Assembly: GCF_028769735.1 (NCBI RefSeq) | Contig: NC_088177.1 | Span: 10,418,599 to 10,482,598 of the forward strand | Source of the DNA: Zonotrichia leucophrys gambelii | Lineage: Eukaryota; Chordata; Aves; Passeriformes; Passerellidae | Reading direction: 5' to 3' | DNA: 64,000 bases | Part shown: positions 52,101-61,100 of the stretch, piece after piece | How positions within the stretch are numbered: position 1 is the stretch's first letter | Layout: each line of letters opens with the position of its first letter | Notes under the pieces: generated by a model | Seen by the model: the letters and a program-made list of their open reading frames with translations, nothing else | The model's database searches: none | Told to the model about the DNA's origin: nothing | Position numbers and translations under genes: made by a program

Positions 52101-55100
52101 TGCCACAGACATCCAGGCACAGCTCAAGTGGTGAGGCTCTCTCTCTGAGCTAGACTGTTTTAGTATTCTCTTTATGGAATGACTTCTTGCCTTCTCTTTA
52201 TATTCTCACTTTTGTTTGCTGCTTTGTTTTTCCAATTCAGGCTTCAAGAAAATGTACCAGAAATTGCATTCTTTCAAGAGATTCCTCAGTATGTGGCTAC
52301 TTTGAATTCCATGCTGAATGTCACTGAGGGTTTTACAGACTCCAGCAAGCAAGGTACTCTTCTGTATTTTCTTTACAATGTTGGTAAACATCACCACTGG
52401 TACCACACTTGCTGCTGGAAATCCCAGAACTGCCCAGCTGCCAGGAAGAACTGGGAATGAAATAACCATACACCATGACCTTGGGATCCTTAATCTGGGG
52501 TACTTCCAGAGCCTGTTCAAGACCACACTTTGTTTGCTTTACAAAAAAAGCACCAAGTCTTTCCATCTGAGCAAATTTTGCTGTCCTGAGGTGTGATAAC
52601 TTCCGCCCAAAAACCAGACTGTAAAATGTAGGGAGTAATGACTGTATGTTCCAAGTTTTTGTGACCTTTTTCTTATGAGCAGTGAGGTACCACACTCCCA
52701 TACTTCACATAAGTGCTTGAGATTTGCTGTGTGTCTGGAGAAAGCTGTAACATCAATTGTTCTTTGACTGTTTATTCCAGAAAAGTTAAGAGATGTGTTT
52801 AAAAATGTGGAGCAGCTCAAAGAGGACCTCAGAAACACAACAGGAATGTCTACAGCCAGCATTGATGCTCTTCTGGAAGCAGCTTTCCCAGAAAACAGCA
52901 GTCAGGTAAGTTTGCTGTTATCCTTCAGGGAGATCTTGCTGCTTTCTACTGCTCAGACCATTAAAACTTATAATTTGAGCAGATCAGTGGGTGTGTGACA
53001 GCACAGATGACCCCACAGGGACAGACAGAGGACAGCAGAGCATGTTATGGGCTGGGAAAGCCACCAGGAATGCAGCAGGAGCATCACTGTTGTCAGCCCA
53101 GCCATTGGAGACTGGGAGCCACATGGTAACCCTTGGGCTGTCACCAGGAGCTGGGCAGCAGCCAGGAGAGGAATGGCTCTGATCTGGAGCAGGGCACAAC
53201 TCTCTGGGACACACTCAAGGGGGCTGAGCAGGGTTTTCAGTTGTCCTGGTCACTGGGAAGTTGTCCCAGTCCAGGTGCAAAAGTGCATTTATAACCACAA
53301 CGTGTGAGAGCACTCAGGGTCCAAAAATACCCTCCCAGAATGAGAGATGAGCTTCCCTTCCTCAGCCTCCTGCTCCTGCAAGCAGAGCTCCAGATGCTTT
53401 CCCCCTTCCCAGCCATCTTGTCTGGGCTGGGCCCCAAAGAGAGTGCTCTTTTCCAAACTTCACATGCATCAGTCAGTGAGAAATTGAAGCCACAAAAGTT
53501 TTTACTACTGTGCAAGCTGGGTAGTAAAACACAGTCCTTAGGATTTGTCCCTGGGAGCAGGAGTAATGGGCAGGCATTTTCTGGTTCTTGGGTGGTTGAA
53601 ATATGGCTCTGTGGAAAGAACAACAGCCAGGCAAGATTAACCCAGGCATGGTGGAGTGTGCAGTACACCTTTAATAATTCTCTTTTCCCTTTGTGCACAC
53701 CCAGCTCCTCTCTCAGCTGCTGCAGCTGGAGTCCTGCAGTGCCCACCCCACTGACCCACAGCTGCAGGTGGTGCTGCAGGAGCTGTGCAGCCTCCCTGTG
53801 CCAGAGAGGACTCGCAGGACCTACCTCCTTGGGGTCACCCTGCTGAGACACTTGGACATTTACAATTTCTTGTACAAGGTTAGTGCTGGATTTTTGGAGT
53901 GTTTTCTGCATGCCCTGGCTGAAAGGTTATAAAATATCATTGCAGTGGCCAGAAGCTACACTGATTTACACAAGCCAAAGATCAGGCTTTGCTCATGCAG
54001 TAAGTTTTATTGCATATCCATGCTGTGACAGCGTGGATATAAATGAGAATCCCAGCTGGTGTAAAGCAGCAAACCTCATTTAAAGGCACTGGACCTACTC
54101 TAAATGCCTCCCTATCTGCTAGTATCCTTTATGTGCTGTCACAACCTTTTGAACACTCCCAGCTGACTCAAAAATGAGCTAAATTTTTTGATGCCTTGAA
54201 AAGGGAAGCCCTGGAAAAAGTCCTGTAAGATATCTTTTCCCTATCTATTTGGAACTAAAAGTTACTAAATTATTCAAATTTCCACCCCCCACCCCCAGCT
54301 ATAGCAACAGCATCTAAGAAAACATTCATGAAGAAGTGAATAGTGAGCATGTATTTAAAAATACAGGAGTGATCCTGGGCAAAAAAAAAGTTGTTGAGTG
54401 ATAATGCCAATGAATTTGGGCTCAGGTCAAAAGTCACTCGTGGTGTTTGACACCTGTGCTCTGTGAAATGGGAGATTTGGTCATATCCCAGCCAGTACAT
54501 GACACATATTTCCCAACTGTAGTTTGGAAATACACTGTTAGATTATGTAATGTTCAGGTGAATGGTTTGCAAAAGTGCTTGGGGGATTTAGGAATAATAA
54601 TCCCATTCATTTCCCATGGGACACCCACTCTGTAAAACCTCCTTGCAGTTTTGAAAATCCCACAGTGCTCATGTTTGAGTTAACACAATATGGGCGTGTG
54701 CATGCCTGTGCATGCAGATTCCTGCTCATCATAATTGATTTCCTTCCTGCCTCTTGCAGATGTTTTTCCCTAAGGAACTTCAGAAACCCATGGACAAGAT
54801 GTTAGGCCTTCTGACAAAAATGAAATATTTCAGACACCAGGTTGAATCTGGCATTGATCCATTGCTACAAGCTATTCATTCCCTGAAAAAGCTCCGACAG
54901 TCCAGGAAAATGCCACTGACTAAGGTATGTGTAGCCTGCATGTGCTTTTGAGGCAAAATACCACTGAAATGGTTTCCACAATCATTTCCTACCCTAGAAG
55001 CCACAGGTGCATTAAACATAGATTCCTTTTCAAAGCAACAGTGTTCTGAGGAAAAGCTCTATCAAACTTATCTCTGGAAGTGCTCAAGGCCAGGCTGGAT

Positions 55101-58100
55101 GGGGCTTCTGGCAGGTGTCCCTGCCCATGGCAGGAGGTTGGAATGAGATGAGCTTTGTGGGCTCTTCCAACCCAATCCATTCTGTGAGTCTGTGTTGCCT
55201 TCCTGGGGGAGTTTTGATTTGGAGCAGTGGGACCATCATGTGCTCATGAGTGGGGGGGGAACACTTGGAGCAAGAATGCCTTAAAGGAGAGAGGATTTGC
55301 AGCAAAATACTGGTAGGATCAGCTGGAGAACTGCTCACTAAAGGCAAACCCACCAAAGTCAGCAGCAAAAAACTGCCTTAGCTTTAGTGTGCATTAGATC
55401 ACACCCAAAGCCTCAGAGTGCCCAAAACATTCAGTACAAACCCATTACTGCTCTGACAGCTGCAGTAACTCCAGGGTGCTCTGCCTTCATCCAGCACAGT
55501 GCCCAATCCATCTCTGATCCATGGTCCAGGAGAGCACAAGTGACAGGAATTGTCCCTGGTCATCATTCTGCCTGCACATTGCAGAGCCACGTGCAGCCAT
55601 GGGCTGGATGGGGACAGTGATGTGCACATCCATGTGACAAATGTGTGTTGTAACCCAGGTGTGTGAATGTCACCAGGCACACATGATAGGGAATTTCTCT
55701 GCACACATTGGAGGCTCTTCCTACATTGGTTGTCATACCTGGAAATAAATGTGCCACCTCTGTCATAACAAAAAATACATGATTTCCATAGAAAGTTCCT
55801 ATTTTGGTAAATGCAAACCTGTCATAAGAAAGCAGTATAAAAATGTTCAGTGCTTTCCTTCTCATTCTGTTATTTCTCTCCAAGTGGGGTGCTTTCAGTG
55901 TGCAGGATTTATTTGTGTTTTGTCTTTTCTGCAGGCATTATTTAAACCAAACAACTCTGGGATAACACATGGCACTTTTAAATCCATGTCAAAAATCCTC
56001 TGCAACCAGGAGATCACGCCCTTGTTTTTTGAGTCTTTGCTTCCAGACTTTGGAGACCCTGTAAGCAACAGTTCTCATGCAAGGGATGTCTATGTCCAAA
56101 AGCTGATGAGGAAATATGGGATTCCTCAGGATTCCAGTAAGTCTGGCTTTTCCCTAGGGCACAAACGTTTCAGAGCTGAACTCTGCTATTTCCAGACAGA
56201 TCTAGTGCTGAGCTATTCTCCATATGTCTCTGAGGGCTGTAAGTGCTCATTATTTATGGTAGCTGAAGATCTGCACTGCCCTAATTATTGGTGGTTTATT
56301 TCCATAAATGTTCAAAGGGAAAACTGCCTGTGCAGCAGAGCAGTGCTTGACACTGCACTGTCTCCCATTTGTTGATGATCTGGTCCTAGGGCTCGACAGG
56401 TCACTGCTTTTTCTTGATGTGTAGTTTTCCTGACTGTACTGACATTATTAGCTCCTCTGAGTTCACAAAACTCCATTTAACCTTCAAGCAGATAATGTTG
56501 GCTCCAACAGAGAGACTCTTGTTGTCTTGAGTTCAGCAACAGGAGATCTTGGGGGTGGATTGCTTTTGTCAGGATGCATTAGATCAGTCAGTGAAGAGGG
56601 CCCTGAAGTCATTCACTGGCCACAGCAACAAACTGGGCAGATGGGAGAAAAAACACACTGGCAGCTTTCTTGTGTCTGGTCTGTTTGTTCTCTGTGTAAT
56701 TTGCTTGTTTTTCTCCCCTTGCAGCCCCATTTTGCTTATCCTTTTACCTGGACCTGGTCAAGACCCCCACCGGAGCTTTGATTTGGTCTTTCTTAAAACC
56801 AATGGTGCTTGGGAAGATCCTTTTCACACCAGACACCCCAGAAACTCGAGCAATCATGGGAAAGGTATGGCTCTGCTCCAGGTCATCTGCATACACCCAC
56901 TGCACAGGGCTGTAATTTATCTAGCACGGGCTTGTTTCCCTGGGAAGCAGAGGGCTGCTTTCTCACTGTTTGGAGTATTCATCTTATTATATTTCCCTAC
57001 TTGCCTTGCTGGCCATATGAGTCATCTTTTGTCTTTGATTGAATCTTCCTTCCAGAAGCTGCTGTTGGTCTAATATTTACAGGACAATTGTTTAAGGCCT
57101 CCAGCTTATCAAGCTTCACCCCCATATTTTCAGGCAGTAAGAGAGATGTGTCTCCCAGGACAAATGCTGTAACCAGTGCTTGTTCACAGGCAGACCAGAG
57201 GCAGAAGGAAAGCAGATATTCAAGACATACCCTAAATATAATATTTTTCAGTACTTAAATAAATCCAGTGTGTTAAGGAGTATTTTGCCAAACAATGAGA
57301 GTATGCTAGGAAAAATCATAAGGAAAAGAAATGTGGTCTCAACTGTTTTATTGATTTATTTATTGGTTAAAATCTGTAAGGTAATGAATAAATTAATCCT
57401 TTTATGTTGTGGGCTTCTTTTGTAGTCAAATGCAACCCTGGAGCAGATGGCTGAGTTAGCCCTGAAGTCCCAGGAGTGGCTGGACCAGTCTCCTGTCATC
57501 CTGAATTCACTGACTAAGTTAAACCAGACAGTTCCAATGATCAAGGTATGACTTCCTACCTGCCCTCTGCCTCTTGCCAGGAGGGAATCTGTTCACTGAA
57601 GTAAACTGGGGTTCCAGGGACATCTTAGGTCAGCTGGGGAGACCCCTCTCAGGGTGTCCTGGACCTCACAGTTTCTGCCTGTTCCTTAACAGAGATGCTC
57701 CTGCCTCACCTTTCCCTGCAAATTCTCTTTCTCAAATGAACTGTTTGTAATATGCTCCCTGACCCTGGCTGTGCTGGGGCCTGCTGGAGGGCTAAGATGA
57801 GCAGGGAACACTCTTCAGTTTGTAAATTAACTTTCTGCTTGATGGACTGATCCAGCCAGCCAAGACCAGGCAAGAAATGAATTTTTCAGAGAATGAAACA
57901 GTATCTATAATAAGCATGTAGTTCTGGCTACACACATAAGAGCTGGAAGATGTTTTGTACTTCAGTGAATGTAAATAAAATTTCTTTTTCCCCCTCCTAA
58001 GAAAGCTTGCCTGGATACAGAAAGCAGTAGACTGTAATATTACACACACTTGTTTCCCATTCTCTGTAGTAAAAATTGTCTCCTTTTCTTACAAAAATGA

Positions 58101-61100
58101 GATCCCTGGAAGCCAAAAGCATTAGCAGTTAATTTTAGGGGCTGGAATTCATTCTAATTTCCATGGCACCAAGAGAAAATCCAGAGTGGAATATGCAAAA
58201 GTGAAATGAAATGCTCTCTGCTGATTGCAGTCATTGGTGGAATAATGAAATATTCAGCCAAACAAAAACCTGTGCTGATCTCCAAGTGAAGTTTTGGTTG
58301 CCTGTGCATTGGGCACTGGCTGTGTTCACAGGACTTAAAACAGACACAAGGGAAATTTACTTCTAGAATAACTAAAATCATCCATGATTTTTTTGATGGG
58401 ACTCCAGTGCCTGGTGGAGACTCAGTGGGCATCCTTTCTTGACTCAGAGAAGCACTGACTTGGATTTAGGGAGCTTTCTATGACGTTCCCATTGCTGGCA
58501 TTTCCCCATCCTGATGCAGAGTGAAGGGAGTAGGGAGGGGACAGTGCAAATACCCAGTGAAGGCAGCTGCTCTGTGGTGGTTTGGAATTGCACAGTGGGT
58601 GAACTCAAGGAGCTTCTGGTCAAACTGATGCTTTGTCTTTGTCTGCTTATTGGTAGAACGCCCTGCAGAATCCCTTTGTGCAGGTTTTTATCAAGCTGAT
58701 GGTGGATCTGGACGCAACTGAGCTCCTGAGTCAGATAAATGAGCTGGGTGAGTGTGTCCACGATGTGCTGCCCTCTTCCTTACTTGTACTTCAGGCCTGG
58801 GAGCTCCAGGTTCAGCCAGCTGCAGCCATCCCATAGTCTGCTCTGCTCTGGCCCGTGCTGGAGGCTCCAGGGCAAGGCAATCCCAGTGATGCAGGAATCT
58901 TGCAGGGAAAAGGCTCTTAGAGAGCAGAGTGCTGGTGTGGAGATGTTTCCCCTGGGTGTTGTGGGTGCCGGGACGGGAGCTTTGCCGCGGTGTGTGGCCA
59001 CTGGAGGACACTGTTTAGCCGTAATTATGGCTTCAAATGAGCTGCCTGGGACTCGGCTGGAAAATGTTGTGGAGAGCTCCCTTGCATTGCAGCGAGGTTC
59101 AGATCAGAACTTCTCCAGAGCAGAAGAGCCAGGGATCACATAAATGTACCCAGGCTGATGGAGCCAGGGGCATCAATACAGGAGATGCTCTGCTGCAGTT
59201 TGGTGGGTGTGCAAGGCCCTCCAAGGTGGCATTTGGAGCTGTGCACTGTGAGAATCACCAGTAACAGTGGGGTTGGTACATCCCTGTGAGTCCATGGGGA
59301 TCCCAGTCCCTTCCTGCCAGCCTTGCTGTCCCTACCTGCTGTGGCAGTGAGTGGCCAGGCATGTCACCATGAATCCGGACTGTGGCAGCAAACCCAGCAG
59401 CAGCCAAGAGTCATTATGGTCTGTTGCAGTCATTTACATGCAATTGGTGCTGACCCCTGTGTTATTCATGAGCAGCAGCTCCTGCCTTAGCTCCCCATAA
59501 AGCCACGGAGCCTGCAGCAGCTGTTCCATATTAGTTACCTTGCATTATGCAGCCACCTTTGAAACCTGCTGGCAAACAGCAGCATCTTTATTAACTGCAG
59601 CATCAGGTTGAGTCCACACATCAGCACAGCATTCACAGCTCTGCCTTGATGTGCCTGGATAAAGCATGTCCTCCCCTGAGACACAGCAGCTCAAAAGGAG
59701 AGTTGATTACCTCCTAAACCAGAGGGTGTGGAAGGAATGGGGAAACAATGCACCACGTGCATGTCTAAAGCCCCAGCAGGTTAGTGGGGACTTGTGATTT
59801 GGGATGGCTGTCACATCCCATTGCTGGCATCCTCCCAAAGGCAAGCTCACGAGCATATTACAAATGATTAACATAAAAACTGGGTCAACAGCATGCCTCC
59901 ATTGCATTGCTGAGTGCAGAAATGTATTTCACACTGCATATTTAGCAGGATGCCTTTTCGTTTGTTTTCTTTCCTCCTTTCTGGTGTCATCAGCAGCGTG
60001 AAGGAGTGGAAAGATGGAGTGGGATTTCTGCTGGGTGTAGTGATGCTGGAGGGGTTGTTTGTGGGGTTTTTCCCTAGATGACATCCGGCTGGAGCTGCAG
60101 AACAACGCTGATGTTGTTGAGCAGCTGAACACTTTGGCTGCCCTGGCTGTGAACGTCTCGTCCTGCGTCTCCTTCAACCGCATCCGGCCAGTGCAGGACT
60201 TGGACGAGATGGAAGCGGTGGCTAAGGAGCTCTTCCTGAAGAACGAGCTGTTTGCAAGTATGTGACACTCCCAAATCCCTCTGACAGTTAAATTCTGCCT
60301 GATAGAGTGTGAGAATGCAGCATAAAATATTTGGCTTTTCACCAGCAGCTGTTGTGGTCACAGCTCCCACCACGCTGCAGTTGATTTGGAGCAGCTGTGT
60401 GTGGGACCTTTTCATTGCTCCTCTTCCCTTACACCTCCCCTGTCTGTGGTCAGCTGGTGATTCCTCTTGGTTAATTCTCAATTTGAATAAAATCCCACTG
60501 CCCCAAGGTGATCTTTGAGCAGTCTGAAAGGAAATGGCTGCAATGGGAAAAGGTGCTTTAATCAAGAAAGGTATCGCAGAATCATTCAGGTTGGGAAAGA
60601 CCTTTAAGATCCTCAAGTCCAAATATGAGACAATTCAATTTATTAGAAAGTCATAAAGCACTTGAGATATTCCAGCCAAAGACCATAATGGTGTACTGTG
60701 TCTTCTAAGTCACACTTTTCACATTTGTGGGATTGGATTGTGGGATCAGACAACAGGGAGGGATCGAGGTACAGGACTTGGATGAGATGGAAGCGGTGGC
60801 TAAGGAGCTCTTCCTGAAGAATGAGCTGTTTGCAAGTATGTGACACTCCCAAATCCCCCTGACAGTTAAATTCTGCCTGATAGAGTGTGGGAATGCAGCA
60901 TAAAATATTTGGCTTTTCACCAGCAGCTGCTGTGGTCACAGCTCCCACCACGCTGCAGTTGATTTGGAGCAGGTGTGTGTGGGACCTGCACATTGAGACC
61001 TCCTTTTCATAGCTCCTCTTCCCTTACACCTGCCCTGTCTGTGGTCAGCTGGTGATTCCTCTTGGTTAATTCTCAATTTGAATAAAATCCCACTGGCCCA

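Noticed and set aside
53237..53911. 224-codon minus-strand open frame
   Set aside because: It overlaps exon 16 in antisense and extends into intron 15. It shows no protein resemblance and is best explained as a shadow of coding composition.
60775..60835. Second copy of the exon 22 end as a true alternative exon
   Set aside because: No pyrimidine tract precedes the AG at 60773-60774. Its 61 nt would shift the frame and meet a stop within a few codons.
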